Program-made: the position numbers and the translations under genes
Source of the DNA: Halanaerobium saccharolyticum subsp. saccharolyticum DSM 6643
GTDB lineage: Bacteria; Bacillota; Halanaerobiia; Halanaerobiales; Halanaerobiaceae
DNA length: 64,000 bases
NCBI RefSeq assembly: GCF_000350165.1
Contig: NZ_CAUI01000005.1
Coordinates: 1-64,000, forward strand
Direction: 5' to 3'
Notes under the pieces: generated by a model
Told to the model about the DNA's origin: nothing
The model's database searches: none
The model's input: the letters and a program-made list of their open reading frames with translations, nothing else
In this document: piece after piece, positions 9,384 through 19,004 of the stretch
Numbering within the stretch: the first letter of the stretch is position 1
How the letters are laid out: every line of letters begins with the position of its first letter

Positions 9384-10652
9384 TTGATTAAGGCTCTCGG
9401 TAATGTTTTTAAAGTAAAAGAACTTAGAAATAAAGTTTTATTCATGCTTGCTATGATGGCAGTTTACCGCCTGGGAGCACATATACCTGTTCCTGGAGTA
9501 GATGTGGCATTGCTTCAGGAAAGACTTTTTGGTGGAAACTTTGGCGGAGCACTTGACTTTTTAGACTTATTTGCAGGTGGTGCGTTAAGTAACTTTACAA
9601 TTTTTGCGATGAGCATTACTCCCTACATTACTGCTTCGATTATTTTACAGTTATTAACTGTTGTTATACCTAAATTAGAAGAACTTTCTAAACAGGGTAA
9701 TGAGGGCCGTAAAAAAATTGCTCAATATACTAGATATGGTACAATTGTACTTGCTGTAATTCAGGCGATTGGTATCACACTATATATTCAGCGTTTTGGA
9801 GCAGTACCTAATGCAACTGCATTTGATATTGCTTTGATAATTGTGAGTTTAACTGCAGGAACAGCCTTTTTGATGTGGTTAGGTGAGCAAATTACGGATA
9901 AAGGGATTGGAAATGGTATTTCAATTATCATTTTCACATCTATAATTTCTCGTTTTCCATCAGACATGTATAACACATATGAATTATTACAGGCAGGAAC
10001 AATTTCAGTTTTAAACATCCTTATTTTTATTGTTTTAGCAATAATTATTGTTGCTGGTATTATCTTTGTGCAGCAGGGTGAAAGAAGAATTCCGGTTCAA
10101 TATTCAAAAAGAATTGTGGGCCGTAGAGTTTATGGTGGTAGAAGCACTCATATTCCAATGAAGATCAATCAGGCTGGAGTAATTCCTGTAATTTTTGCTT
10201 CATCTGTGCTTTTGTTTCCAGGGATTATAGCTCAGGTATTACCTTATGATTGGGCAGCTGGTTTAGCAAGTGCAATTAGCCCTGGTTCAACACTTTATAT
10301 GGTATTATATGGTCTGATGATTTTATTCTTTACCTATTTCTATACTGCTATTACATTTAATCCTGAAGAAGTAGCAGATAATATGAAAAAATATGGTGGT
10401 TTTATTCCTGGTATTAGACCTGGAAGACCAACTATCAATTATTTAGATAGAGTATTAATGAGAGTTACACTTGCAGGAGCTATTTTCTTAACAATAGTTG
10501 CATTACTTCCTTTTGCTATGCAGCCATTGACCGGTGTAACAATTAGTTTCGGAGGTACATCTCTAATTATTATGGTAGGTGTAGCTTTAAAAACTATGGA
10601 ACAGATCGAATCCCATCTCCTGATGAGACATTATGAAGGTTTCATGAAGTAA
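9384..10652 (+). CDS. secY: Protein translocase subunit SecY
   Basis: SecY forms the protein-conducting channel of the plasma membrane with SecE and SecG. The 422 residues contain about ten hydrophobic membrane segments. Typical motifs are YRLGAHIPVPGV near the start, SITPYITASIILQLL, and RIVGRRVYGGRSTHIP in the cytosolic loop before TM7. It starts with TTG, directly after the rplO stop, with AGAGGTG inside rplO as binding site. Confidence 0.98.
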   Translation: MIKALGNVFKVKELRNKVLFMLAMMAVYRLGAHIPVPGVDVALLQERLFGGNFGGALDFLDLFAGGALSNFTIFAMSITPYITASIILQLLTVVIPKLEELSKQGNEGRKKIAQYTRYGTIVLAVIQAIGITLYIQRFGAVPNATAFDIALIIVSLTAGTAFLMWLGEQITDKGIGNGISIIIFTSIISRFPSDMYNTYELLQAGTISVLNILIFIVLAIIIVAGIIFVQQGERRIPVQYSKRIVGRRVYGGRSTHIPMKINQAGVIPVIFASSVLLFPGIIAQVLPYDWAAGLASAISPGSTLYMVLYGLMILFFTYFYTAITFNPEEVADNMKKYGGFIPGIRPGRPTINYLDRVLMRVTLAGAIFLTIVALLPFAMQPLTGVTISFGGTSLIIMVGVALKTMEQIESHLLMRHYEGFMK

Positions 10653-10668
10653 ATAAGGAGGAAATAAA

Positions 10669-11319
10669 ATGGATATGATATTACTGGGTTTACCGGGTGT
10701 TGGTAAGGGAACTCAGGCAAAGAAATTAGAAGATAAGCTTGAAATTCCACACATTGCTACAGGTGATATTTTTAGAAAAGCAATTAAAAATAAAACTCCT
10801 TTGGGAAAAAAAGCTAAGTCATTTATTGATGCTGGTGAATTAGTACCAGATGAAGTTACAATCGGCATTGTTGAAGAGAGATTAAAAGAATCTGATTGTA
10901 AAGATGGATTTATCTTAGATGGTTTTCCACGCACAATTGCACAGGCTGAAGCTCTGGATGAAATTTTATCCGAGCAGAATAGAGAGCTTGATTTAGCTAT
11001 TTATCTGCAGGCTGAGATTGATATTTTAGTTGAAAGGTTAGCTGGACGTAGAGTTTGTGTTGATTGTGGAGCTACTTATCATGTAAAAAATGATCCACCT
11101 GAAGTTGAAGGTGTATGTGATAAGTGTGGAGGAGAACTAATTCAGCGTAGTGATGATCAGGAAAAAACTGTAAAGAAAAGAATTGAAGTTAATAAAGAGA
11201 AAACTGCTAAACTTGCAGATTATTATCAAAATAAAGGAATACTGCATGAAGTTGAAAGTACTGGTGGAATTGATAAAGTACAGGCAAGACTTATGAAATT
11301 AATTGAGGCGAACAAATAA
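10669..11319 (+). CDS. adk: Adenylate kinase
   Basis: Adenylate kinase interconverts ATP+AMP and two ADP. The P-loop [10 protein letters not shown] lies at residues 7-16 and DGFPRT near residue 85. The LID domain holds two Cys pairs (CVDCGATYH and CDKCGGE, about residues 127-155) that bind structural zinc, as in other Gram-positive enzymes. The 216 residues are normal. It sits in the secY-adk-map order and overlaps map by one base. Confidence 0.97.
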   Translation: MDMILLGLPGVGKGTQAKKLEDKLEIPHIATGDIFRKAIKNKTPLGKKAKSFIDAGELVPDEVTIGIVEERLKESDCKDGFILDGFPRTIAQAEALDEILSEQNRELDLAIYLQAEIDILVERLAGRRVCVDCGATYHVKNDPPEVEGVCDKCGGELIQRSDDQEKTVKKRIEVNKEKTAKLADYYQNKGILHEVESTGGIDKVQARLMKLIEANK

Positions 11320-12068
11320 TGATTATCTTGAAATCGAGTCGAGAAATTGATATAATGCGGGAAGCAAATCAGATAGTTGCTCAAACACATGCATATCTAT
11401 CTGAAAAGATCAAACCTGGTATTTCAACAGCAGAGTTGGATAGACTTGCTGATGAATTTATTCGTAGTAAAGGGGCAGTGCCCTCTTTTAAAGGTTATCA
11501 GGGTTTTCCAGCTTCAGTTTGTATTTCAATTAATGAAGAAGTTGTACACGGTATTCCTGCAGAACATCGCTATTTAGAAGACGGTGATATAGTTAGTATT
11601 GACATTGGAACTTTTTACGAAGGATTTAATGGTGATGCTGCCAGAACACATGCGGTTGGATCAATTTCTGAAAATGCCAGTAAGTTATTAGAAATAACAG
11701 AAGGATCTCTTCTTAAAGGATTAGAAAAAGCAGTTATCGGCAACAGATTATTTGATATTTCTCATGCTGTACAAGAATATGTTGAAAAAAATGGGTTTTC
11801 TGTGGTTCGTGATTACGTAGGTCATGGCATAGGACGTGATATGCATGAAGATCCACAGATACCTAATTTTGGACCAGCAGGAAAGGGTCCAAAACTTAAA
11901 AAAGGTATGACCCTTGCTATAGAGCCAATGGTTAATATTGGTAGTTACGAAGTCGAAACATTAGAAGATGATTGGACAGTAGTAACAAAAGATAGAAGTT
12001 TATCTGCTCACTTTGAGCATACTATTGCAATAACTAAAAATGGAGTTGAAATATTAAGTAAACTTTAA
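11319..12068 (+). CDS. map: Methionine aminopeptidase, type I
   Basis: It removes the initiator methionine from nascent proteins. Metal ligands of the type I fold are present: Asp residues in [16 protein letters not shown], the His in [12 protein letters not shown], Glu in EPMV and Glu in HFEHTIAIT. The substrate-site His is in VVHGIP. The 249 residues match the family, and no N-terminal SH3 or zinc extension is present. TAATG couples it to adk. Confidence 0.97.
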   Translation: MIILKSSREIDIMREANQIVAQTHAYLSEKIKPGISTAELDRLADEFIRSKGAVPSFKGYQGFPASVCISINEEVVHGIPAEHRYLEDGDIVSIDIGTFYEGFNGDAARTHAVGSISENASKLLEITEGSLLKGLEKAVIGNRLFDISHAVQEYVEKNGFSVVRDYVGHGIGRDMHEDPQIPNFGPAGKGPKLKKGMTLAIEPMVNIGSYEVETLEDDWTVVTKDRSLSAHFEHTIAITKNGVEILSKL

Positions 12069-12074
12069 CTTTTA

Positions 12075-12104
12075 TTGCAGAGCTCATCTTATCTATGGTA
12101 TAAT
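12075..12104 (+). promoter_or_regulatory. Candidate internal promoter ahead of the KOW gene and infA
   Basis: TATAAT at 12099-12104 is preceded by TGG, an extended -10. A weak -35, TTGCAG, lies at 12075-12080 with an 18-base spacer. The predicted start near 12110 leaves a short leader before the TTG at 12149. It would give the infA-rpmJ-alpha part of the operon a second promoter. Confidence 0.55.
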
Positions 12105-12148
12105 GAACAGTGCGTGTAAAAAGATGCACAGAGAAAAGAGTGATATTT

Positions 12149-12433
12149 TTGGATACTGCTTTTAAAGTTGGCGAAATTGTTAGGTCAACTGCCGGCAGAG
12201 ATAAAGGAAGTTATTATTTAGTAATAGATAATAATTCTAAAAATAAATTAAAAGTTGTTGATGGTGTGAAGAGGAAATTTAATAATCCAAAATATAAAAA
12301 CAGCAAACATATAGAAAGCACTGGAGAGATTTCAGAACAATTTTTGAGCTGGTTAAACAGTAAAAAAAGGGTGCGTAGTGAAGATGTTCGCTTAGTTTTA
12401 AAGGATTATCTCAGCAAAGAGGAGGTAAAATAA
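12149..12433 (+). CDS. KOW-domain RNA-binding protein (L14e/L27e-like)
   Basis: The 94-residue protein starts FKVGEIVRSTAGRDKGSYYLV-like (quoted in part), a KOW/SH3-like RNA-binding fold resembling eukaryotic L14e/L6e, and has a basic middle and a charged C-terminus. Homologues often sit between map and infA in clostridial ribosomal operons; their exact role is not established. TTG 12149 is selected because the predicted transcription start is near 12110 and AAGAG lies upstream; an in-frame GTG at 12110 would lie at the transcript end. Three bases separate it from infA. Confidence 0.75.
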   Translation: MDTAFKVGEIVRSTAGRDKGSYYLVIDNNSKNKLKVVDGVKRKFNNPKYKNSKHIESTGEISEQFLSWLNSKKRVRSEDVRLVLKDYLSKEEVK

Positions 12434-12436
12434 TTT

Positions 12437-12661
12437 ATGGCAAAAGAAGATCCTATTGAAGTCCAGGGTACAGTAGTTGAACCCCTGCCAAATGCAATGT
12501 TTAGAGTAGAATTGGAAAACGGACACAAAGTTCTGGCACATGTTTCAGGAAAAATGAGGATGAATTTTATACGAATCTTACCTGGTGACAAGGTAACAGT
12601 AGAACTTTCTCCCTATGACTTGAGTCGTGGCCGGATAACTTATCGACATAAAGCGAAATAA
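12437..12661 (+). CDS. infA: Translation initiation factor IF-1
   Basis: IF-1 occupies the 30S A site during initiation. The 74-residue OB-fold protein has [20 protein letters not shown] and [15 protein letters not shown], the family ends. GAGGTAAA, which overlaps the end of the KOW gene, serves as SD. Confidence 0.98.
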   Translation: MAKEDPIEVQGTVVEPLPNAMFRVELENGHKVLAHVSGKMRMNFIRILPGDKVTVELSPYDLSRGRITYRHKAK

Positions 12662-12678
12662 ATTACCACAAGGGGTGA

Positions 12679-12798
<120 letters not shown>

Positions 12799-12818
12799 AA
12801 AATACTGGAGGTGAAATC

Positions 12819-13202
12819 ATGGCTAGAATTGAAGGTGTTGATCTTCCTAGAAATAAAAGGGTAGAAATTGGATTGACATATATTTATGGTATTGGTAAAA
12901 CTACTTCTCAAAAAATTATTGAAAGTACAGGTATTGATCCTGATACAAGAATTAAAGATTTAACTGAAGCTGAAATTTCAGATTTAAGAAGTGAAATTGA
13001 TAATAATTATATGGTTGAAGGTGAATTACGAAGAGAAAAAAGAGCTGATATTAAAAGATTAAAGGATATTGGTTGTTACCGTGGTCTCCGTCATCGTAGA
13101 GGTTTACCTGTGCGCGGTCAGAGAACTAAAACAAATGCTCGTACACGAAAGGGACCTAAAAAGACTGTTGGTATCAAGTCCCGTTCAGTGACTCCAAAAT
13201 AG
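12819..13202 (+). CDS. rpsM: 30S ribosomal protein S13
   Basis: S13 contacts the P-site tRNA and the 50S subunit. The 127-residue protein begins [21 protein letters not shown] (family start) and includes [20 protein letters not shown]. The basic C-terminal tail is intact. Confidence 0.98.
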   Translation: MARIEGVDLPRNKRVEIGLTYIYGIGKTTSQKIIESTGIDPDTRIKDLTEAEISDLRSEIDNNYMVEGELRREKRADIKRLKDIGCYRGLRHRRGLPVRGQRTKTNARTRKGPKKTVGIKSRSVTPK

Positions 13203-13221
13203 TAAGGAGGGAATTTAATTA

Positions 13222-13623
13222 ATGGCTAAATCTAAGAATAAGAAAAAAACTCGCAGAAGAAAAAAAGTAAAACGTAATATAGAAAAAGGTCAGGCGCATA
13301 TTAAATCTACATTTAATAATACAATTATTTCAATTACTGATGAAGAAGGTAAAGTAGTTGCCTGGTCAAGTGCTGGAAAAGTTGGTTATAAAGGTTCAAG
13401 AAAAAGTACTCCTTTTGCTGCTCAGTTAGCTGCAGAAAATGCTGCTGAAGAAGCAAAAGATATGGGAATGAAGGATATTGAGATCTTTGTTAAAGGACCT
13501 GGTTCTGGTAGAGAATCAGCTATTAGAACTCTGCAGTCAGCAGGTTTAAATATTACTTTAATTAAAGATATTACTCCTATCCCACATAATGGATGTAGAC
13601 CCCCAAAAAGAAGACGTATATAA
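13222..13623 (+). CDS. rpsK: 30S ribosomal protein S11
   Basis: S11 forms part of the mRNA exit platform. The lysine-rich N-terminus is followed by [18 protein letters not shown] and the C-terminal [18 protein letters not shown]. The 133 residues are standard. Confidence 0.98.
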   Translation: MAKSKNKKKTRRRKKVKRNIEKGQAHIKSTFNNTIISITDEEGKVVAWSSAGKVGYKGSRKSTPFAAQLAAENAAEEAKDMGMKDIEIFVKGPGSGRESAIRTLQSAGLNITLIKDITPIPHNGCRPPKRRRI

Positions 13624-13651
13624 TTATATAATAGAAAGTTGAGGTGTAAAA

Positions 13652-14278
13652 ATGGCAAGATATACAGGTTCAGTTTGTAAATTATGCAGGCGCGAAGGTG
13701 AAAAATTATATTTAAAAGGCGCTCGTTGTTATAGTGATAAATGTTCTTTTGATCGTAGACCTTATGTTCCTGGTGAACATGGTCAAGGTCGTCACAAAGT
13801 ATCTGAATATGGTTCACAGTTAAGAGAAAAGCAGAAAGTTAGAAGAATTTATGGAATTATGGAAAAACAGTTCCGTAATTATTTCGAAAAAGCCGAAAAC
13901 ATTAATGGTGTTACAGGTGAGAACTTCCTTCAATTATTGGAAAGAAGATTAGATAATATTGTTTACAGAATGGGTTTTGCAAGTTCACGTAATGAAGCAA
14001 GACAGTTTGTATTACACGGACATATTAAAGTAAATGGCCGTAAAGTAGACATTCCTTCATATCAAGTTGATGTAGATGATGTTATCAGTGTTAAAGATTC
14101 AAGCCGCAAGTCTAAGCGCTTTAAAGAAGTCTTTGAATACAATGCAGATTTTGCAACACAAGAATGGGTTAATTCTGATCTTGAAAAAGCTGAAGGTACA
14201 GTTGTTGGATTACCAGAGAGGGAAGATATCGATTATCCGGTAGAAGAGCACCTGATTGTCGAGTATTATTCACGGTAA
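13652..14278 (+). CDS. rpsD: 30S ribosomal protein S4 (zinc-binding form)
   Basis: S4 initiates 30S assembly. The N-terminal CKLCRREG and CYSDKC (about residues 9-31) supply four zinc ligands. The S4 RNA-binding domain is near residues 98-160 ([20 protein letters not shown]). The length of 208 is normal. In contrast to Bacillus subtilis, where rpsD is separate and autoregulated, it lies here within the alpha operon. A hairpin follows it (see 14284-14320). Confidence 0.97.
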   Translation: MARYTGSVCKLCRREGEKLYLKGARCYSDKCSFDRRPYVPGEHGQGRHKVSEYGSQLREKQKVRRIYGIMEKQFRNYFEKAENINGVTGENFLQLLERRLDNIVYRMGFASSRNEARQFVLHGHIKVNGRKVDIPSYQVDVDDVISVKDSSRKSKRFKEVFEYNADFATQEWVNSDLEKAEGTVVGLPEREDIDYPVEEHLIVEYYSR

Positions 14279-14283
14279 ATGAA

Positions 14284-14320
14284 TACCCTCAGTCATGAAT
14301 TTATTATTATAAGGAGGGTA
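14284..14320 (+). promoter_or_regulatory. Inverted repeat covering the rpoA ribosome binding site
   Basis: TACCCTC at 14284-14290 is a perfect complement of GAGGGTA at 14314-14320, and the second arm contains the rpoA Shine-Dalgarno GGAGGG. Pairing would hide the binding site. The 23-base AT-rich loop makes this a weak, possibly protein-stabilised switch. Confidence 0.45.
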
Positions 14321-14330
14321 AGCTGATAAT

Positions 14331-15281
14331 ATGATAGAAATAGAAAAACCACGTGTGGAAAGACTTGGAGGCAATGAAAACAACTATGGTCGTTATGAAA
14401 TTTCTCCTTTAGAAAGAGGTTATGGTACTACTCTTGGTAATTCTTTGCGTCGTATTTTACTTTCTTCTTTACCTGGAGCTGCACTTACTTCAGTTAAAGT
14501 AGAGGGAGTTAAACATGAGTTTTCAGCTATTCCAGGAGTAGTTGAAGATATGACCGATCTTATTTTGAATCTAAAAGAGGTAGTTGTTAAATATTCTGGT
14601 GAAGAAGAAACAACTATTAGATTAGAGGCAGAAGGAGAAGGAGAGGTAACAGCTGGTGACTTTGTTTCTTCAGGTGATGTTCAGGTAGTTAATAAAGATC
14701 ATCATATAGCAACACTTGCTGAAGATGGCAGATTAGTTTTAGAAGCAACTGTTCATAAAGGTAGAGGTTATCATACCGCTGAAGAAAACAAAGATTTATT
14801 TGATGATAATGTTATTGGTTTAATTCCAATAGATGCTTCTTATAGCCCTATTGAAAGAGCTAATTTTAACATTGAAAACACCAGAGTTGGTCAGGTAACT
14901 GACTTTGACCGTTTAGTTTTAGAAGTTAATACTAATGGTAGTATTCATCCTGATGATGCTATCAGTCTTGCTGCTAAAATTATGGTTGAGCATCTTGAAT
15001 TGTTTATCAATTTAACTGATGAAATAGAAGATGTAGAAATCATGGTTGAAGTAGAAGAAGAAGAAAAGGATAAAATTCTGGATACTACAATTGAAGAATT
15101 GGAACTATCAGTACGTTCTTCTAATTGTCTAAAACGAGCAGGTATCAATACTGTTGAAGAATTAGTTGACAAAACTGAAGATGATCTGATGAAAGTCCGT
15201 AATCTAGGAAAAAAATCCTTAAAAGAAATTAAAGATAAATTAGATGAACTTGAACTAGATTTAAAAGAGAATGAAATTTAA
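14331..15281 (+). CDS. rpoA: DNA-directed RNA polymerase subunit alpha
   Basis: The N-terminal domain (about 1-230) dimerises and binds beta subunits, with [23 protein letters not shown]; the C-terminal domain (about 245-310) has [19 protein letters not shown] and [13 protein letters not shown], which contact UP elements and activators. Length is 316. The ATG lies about 12 bases after GGAGGG, slightly far; the SD is within the hairpin noted just upstream. Confidence 0.98.
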   Translation: MIEIEKPRVERLGGNENNYGRYEISPLERGYGTTLGNSLRRILLSSLPGAALTSVKVEGVKHEFSAIPGVVEDMTDLILNLKEVVVKYSGEEETTIRLEAEGEGEVTAGDFVSSGDVQVVNKDHHIATLAEDGRLVLEATVHKGRGYHTAEENKDLFDDNVIGLIPIDASYSPIERANFNIENTRVGQVTDFDRLVLEVNTNGSIHPDDAISLAAKIMVEHLELFINLTDEIEDVEIMVEVEEEEKDKILDTTIEELELSVRSSNCLKRAGINTVEELVDKTEDDLMKVRNLGKKSLKEIKDKLDELELDLKENEI

Positions 15282-15294
15282 GGAGGGATTTTAG

Positions 15295-15636
15295 GTGGCT
15301 AAGCGTAAATTACAGAAAAGATCTTCTCACCGTCAAGCTATGTTTAGAAATATGGCAACATCATTATTTCGCGAGGGAAGAATCGAAACTACACTACCTA
15401 AGGCTAAGGAATTAAGATCTTATGCTGAGAAACTTATTACTACTGCGAAGACTAATGATTTAGCTTCAAGACGTAAAGTAATGAGCAAAATCAAAGATAA
15501 AGAAGTAGTTACTAAGTTATTTGATGAAATTGCACCTCAGTATTCAGAAAGACCTGGTGGTTATACAAGAATTTTGAAAATGTATCCCCGTAGAGGAGAT
15601 GCAGCAAAGCAAGCGATTATTGAACTAGTAGAATAA
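15295..15636 (+). CDS. rplQ: 50S ribosomal protein L17
   Basis: L17 lies at the tunnel exit region. From a GTG start (GGAGGG upstream) the 113 residues read [20 protein letters not shown], with [20 protein letters not shown] near the end, both close to the family pattern. It closes the ribosomal gene run. Confidence 0.97.
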   Translation: MAKRKLQKRSSHRQAMFRNMATSLFREGRIETTLPKAKELRSYAEKLITTAKTNDLASRRKVMSKIKDKEVVTKLFDEIAPQYSERPGGYTRILKMYPRRGDAAKQAIIELVE

Positions 15637-15656
15637 TACTGAATGTAGGTGTTAAT

Positions 15657-16478
15657 ATGAGCCTGATAGAAATTAATGGGGTAGATTTTCTTTATAAAAA
15701 TGACAACAGTGCTAGACCGGCTCTGCAAAATATTGATCTGCAGATAGAAGCCGGTGATTTTGCTGTTATAATTGGTTCAAATGGTTCAGGTAAATCTACC
15801 CTGGCAAAATTATTAAATGTACTCTTAACTCCTTCCACAGGAGAAATCTTTGTGGATGGTTTAAATACTAATAATCCTGATAACACTTGGAAGATTAGAC
15901 AGAAGGTTGGTATGGTTTTTCAAAATCCAGACAATCAACTAGTTGCTTCTATGGTAGAGGATGATGTAGCATTTGGACCAGAAAATCTTGGCATTCCCAG
16001 TCCGGAAATTCGTAAAAGAGTTGATCGGTCATTAGAAATGGTTGGAATGTCTGGTTTTCAAAAGTTTGCACCACATAAACTATCTGGTGGTCAAAAACAG
16101 AGAGTTGCTATTGCCGGGGTTATTGCCATGGAGCCAGACTGCATAGTTTTAGATGAGCCAACTGCAATGCTTGATCCACAAGGAAGAAAAGAGGTTATGG
16201 AAACAGTACAGTACTTAAATAAAGAAAAGGGAATTACTATTGTCCATATAACTCATTTCATGGAAGAAGCTGTAGATGCAGATAAAGTTATTGTTATGAA
16301 CCAAGGTGAAATCATTCATAAAGGGAGTCCCAAAACCATTTTTAGATTAGTTGATCAGTTAAAGGATATAAACTTAGATATACCTGTTGCAGTTGAAGTT
16401 GCTGAATATCTGCGTCAGGAAAAGATTAATATTCCTGATATTTTGAGCATAGATGAGTTGGTGGAAGCGTTATGTTAA
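15657..16478 (+). CDS. ecfA1: Energy-coupling factor transporter ATP-binding protein EcfA1
   Basis: One of two ATPases that power the shared ECF vitamin and metal importers. Walker A GSNGSGKST is near residues 38-46, Q-loop FQNPDNQ, signature LSGGQKQR and Walker B CIVLDEPTAMLDP follow, then the H-loop. The 273 residues match the group. The gene overlaps ecfA2 by seven bases. Its position after rplQ is conserved in Firmicutes, where the module serves many unlinked S components. Confidence 0.95.
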   Translation: MSLIEINGVDFLYKNDNSARPALQNIDLQIEAGDFAVIIGSNGSGKSTLAKLLNVLLTPSTGEIFVDGLNTNNPDNTWKIRQKVGMVFQNPDNQLVASMVEDDVAFGPENLGIPSPEIRKRVDRSLEMVGMSGFQKFAPHKLSGGQKQRVAIAGVIAMEPDCIVLDEPTAMLDPQGRKEVMETVQYLNKEKGITIVHITHFMEEAVDADKVIVMNQGEIIHKGSPKTIFRLVDQLKDINLDIPVAVEVAEYLRQEKINIPDILSIDELVEALC

Positions 16479-17320
16479 TTGAATTAGAAAATGTAAGCCA
16501 TATCTATCAGGATGAAAATAATGTTAAAGCATTAAAAAATATTAATTTAGAGATTAGCAAAGGCGAATTTATTGGAATTGTAGGACATACCGGTTCTGGA
16601 AAATCTACTTTGGTTCAGCTTTTCAATGGTTTAATTATTCCCAGTTCAGGGACTGTAAAGGTCAATGGGAAAAATATTACTAATCAAAAAAGTAACTTAA
16701 AAGAAACCAGACGCCATGTTGGTTTAGTCTTTCAATATCCGGAACATCAATTATTTGAAGAAAGTGTTTATCAGGATATTGCCTTTGGTCCAAAAAATAT
16801 TGGTCTAAAAAAAGATGAGATTGAAGATAGAGTAAAAGAGGTTATGGGATTAGTTGGACTTGATTATAATCAATTTAAAGATCGTTCGCCCTTTAATTTA
16901 AGTGGAGGTCAACAGAGAAAAGTTGCTATTGCGGGAGTTTTAGCTTTAAAACCCGATGTTTTAGTACTTGATGAACCAAGTGCTGGGCTTGACCCACAGG
17001 GAAGAAAGCAGCTGGCAGAACTTTTGCAATATCTTTATCAAGAATTGAATATGACAATTATTTTAATCTCACACCGCATGGAAGAGATTGCTGAATTATC
17101 AAGTAGAGTTATTGTGATGCATCAGGGAGAAATTGTAATTGATGATAATCCTATAGAAGTTTTTTCAAAGGAGCAGAAGTTGCATAAACTATCATTGGAT
17201 TTACCTCAAATCACTGAAATTTTACATCGACTAGATGAAAAAGGTTTGAAAGTAAATAAAAATTTATTTTCCATATCTGAAGCATCAACAGAAATTATCA
17301 AAGCATTGAGGAGCAATTAA
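16472..17320 (+). CDS. ecfA2: Energy-coupling factor transporter ATP-binding protein EcfA2
   Basis: The second ECF ATPase, which pairs with EcfA1 as a heterodimer. It has GHTGSGKST (Walker A), FQYPEHQLFE (the Q-helix region typical of ECF ATPases), LSGGQQRK and VLVLDEPSAGLDP. Length is 282. It is separated by one base from ecfT. Confidence 0.95.
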   Translation: MLIELENVSHIYQDENNVKALKNINLEISKGEFIGIVGHTGSGKSTLVQLFNGLIIPSSGTVKVNGKNITNQKSNLKETRRHVGLVFQYPEHQLFEESVYQDIAFGPKNIGLKKDEIEDRVKEVMGLVGLDYNQFKDRSPFNLSGGQQRKVAIAGVLALKPDVLVLDEPSAGLDPQGRKQLAELLQYLYQELNMTIILISHRMEEIAELSSRVIVMHQGEIVIDDNPIEVFSKEQKLHKLSLDLPQITEILHRLDEKGLKVNKNLFSISEASTEIIKALRSN

Positions 17321-17321
17321 T

Positions 17322-18113
17322 ATGCTAAAAGATATAACAATTGGTCAATATATAGCTCGCGATTCTATTATTCATGCTCTAGATGCTAGGATTAAAATTA
17401 TAATAACTACACTTTTAATAATTGCTTTATTTACTATTGATACTTTTATGGGATTTGGATTTTTTGCTGCATTTGTTTTAATAGTTGTATTATTATCCAA
17501 AATCTCAGTTAAAAAAGTTTTAAGAGGTTTAAAACCAATACTAATTTTAGTTTTGTTTACTTTGTTTATTCATATATTTTTAACTAATGGTGGCCGTGTA
17601 TTATGGTCCTGGAAGTTTATTTCTATAGAATCTGAAGGAGTATATACCGGTTTTTTTATGGTGAGTAGAATTTTTATTTTAATTTTATTTACTTCTCTTT
17701 TAACTTTAACTACTTCTCCGCTGCAGTTAACAGATGGTATCGAATATATTTTATCACCTTTGAAAAAGTTTGGTGTACCAGCAAGTGAGTTATCGATGAT
17801 GATGACAATCGCCTTGCGTTTTATACCTACTTTATTAGAAGAAGCTGATAAAATTATGAAAGCTCAACAAGCTAGAGGTGCTGATTTTGAATCCGGTAAT
17901 TTAATTCAGAGAGCTAAAAGTCTAATTCCTTTACTGGTTCCTCTGTTTATAAGTGCTTTTAGAAGAGCAGATGACCTTGCTTTAGCTATGGAATCTAGAT
18001 GTTATCGAGGTGGAGAGGATCGAACAAGGCTTCATGAGCTAGAATTTAAATATTATGACTTTGTTGCTTTAGTATTGATAGTTATACTTGCAGTTGCTGT
18101 GTCATTTTACTAG
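17322..18113 (+). CDS. ecfT: Energy-coupling factor transporter transmembrane protein EcfT
   Basis: EcfT is the membrane scaffold joining the ATPases to substrate-binding S subunits. Hydrophobic segments cluster in residues 30-140 and at the C-terminus. The two coupling motifs are visible as QQARGADF (about residue 187) and ESRCYRGG (about residue 226), a slightly divergent second A-R-G type motif. Length is 263. No S component gene lies nearby, so the substrate cannot be inferred. Confidence 0.93.
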   Translation: MLKDITIGQYIARDSIIHALDARIKIIITTLLIIALFTIDTFMGFGFFAAFVLIVVLLSKISVKKVLRGLKPILILVLFTLFIHIFLTNGGRVLWSWKFISIESEGVYTGFFMVSRIFILILFTSLLTLTTSPLQLTDGIEYILSPLKKFGVPASELSMMMTIALRFIPTLLEEADKIMKAQQARGADFESGNLIQRAKSLIPLLVPLFISAFRRADDLALAMESRCYRGGEDRTRLHELEFKYYDFVALVLIVILAVAVSFY

Positions 18114-18125
18114 GTGATATTTAAG

Positions 18126-18872
18126 ATGAGACAAAATTACAAAATTATAGTTGAATATGATGGTAGTAATTATAGCGGCTGGCAGATCCAAAAAAATACT
18201 AGCGAGACAATACAGCAAAAACTTGAAAAAGCTTTAGAAGTCATAAATAAAGACAAAGTAATGGTTACAGGTGCAGGAAGAACAGATGCTGGGGTTCATG
18301 CGGCTGGTCAGACAGCAAATTTCTTTTTAGATGTTGATATACCTGCAAACAAAGTCCCACTTGCTTTAAATAGTGAGCTACCTGATGATATTATTTGTAA
18401 AAAAGCTGAAAAAGTGAATGCTGATTTTCATTCTCGTTACAATGCACGGGGCAAAAAATATAGATATAGAATTTTGAACAGTAATTTTAATTCAGTTTTT
18501 GTCCGCAATTTTGTATATAATGTTCATAAAAAACTTGATTTAAAGCTAATGCAGAGAGCTGCCAAGATTTTTGAAGGTTCTCATGATTTTGCTGCACTAT
18601 GTGCTGCTGGTTCTTCTGTTGAATCGACTGTAAGAAATATTTATTCTTTAGAACTTTATGCAGTAGATAATGGTGAGATTTGGATCGATGTTATTGGAAA
18701 TGGTTTTTTATATAATATGATAAGAATTTTAGCCGGTACACTAATTGAAACCGGTCTTAAAAAGAGAGCTCTGCCTGAATTAAAAAATATTTTGCAGAGT
18801 TGTGATCGAAACAATGCTGGTTTTACTGCTCCGGCTCAGGGTTTAACTTTAATGGAAGTATTTTATGATTAA
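18126..18872 (+). CDS. truA: tRNA pseudouridine(38-40) synthase
   Basis: TruA isomerises uridines 38-40 in the tRNA anticodon arm. The catalytic Asp lies in GAGRTDAGVHA (about residues 54-64), with YDGSNYSGWQIQ at the start and GNGFLYNMIRILAGTL later. ATG 18126 is chosen since AGGTGAT lies about seven bases upstream; the GTG at 18114 is inside that SD. It completes the conserved ecf-truA-rplM-rpsI order. Confidence 0.96.
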   Translation: MRQNYKIIVEYDGSNYSGWQIQKNTSETIQQKLEKALEVINKDKVMVTGAGRTDAGVHAAGQTANFFLDVDIPANKVPLALNSELPDDIICKKAEKVNADFHSRYNARGKKYRYRILNSNFNSVFVRNFVYNVHKKLDLKLMQRAAKIFEGSHDFAALCAAGSSVESTVRNIYSLELYAVDNGEIWIDVIGNGFLYNMIRILAGTLIETGLKKRALPELKNILQSCDRNNAGFTAPAQGLTLMEVFYD

Positions 18873-18888
18873 TTTATTTTCGTTTAAC

Positions 18889-18917
18889 TTGACAAAAGCA
18901 GAAGATTGTATTAAAAT
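18889..18917 (+). promoter_or_regulatory. Promoter of rplM-rpsI
   Basis: TTGACA at 18889-18894 and TAAAAT at 18912-18917 with a 17-base spacer. It separates rplM-rpsI transcription from the upstream operon; predicted start near 18924. Confidence 0.85.
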
Positions 18918-18923
18918 TACTAT

Positions 18924-18965
18924 GAATTATTCTGTTCAACAACAAGCCCCGTTGAGAATTAATTC
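18924..18965 (+). promoter_or_regulatory. Structured leader of rplM (candidate L13 autoregulatory leader)
   Basis: From the predicted transcription start, GAATTA (18924-18929) pairs with TAATTC (18960-18965) and TTCAAC (18935-18940) with GTTGAG (18951-18956), leaving the loop AACAAGCCCC. A Firmicutes L13 leader family with feedback control is known. I see a two-tier hairpin in the right place, but the match to that family is unverified. Confidence 0.55.
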
Positions 18966-19004
18966 ATGTAATTATAGAGAGTATTTAACTAAGGAGGTAT
19001 AGTT

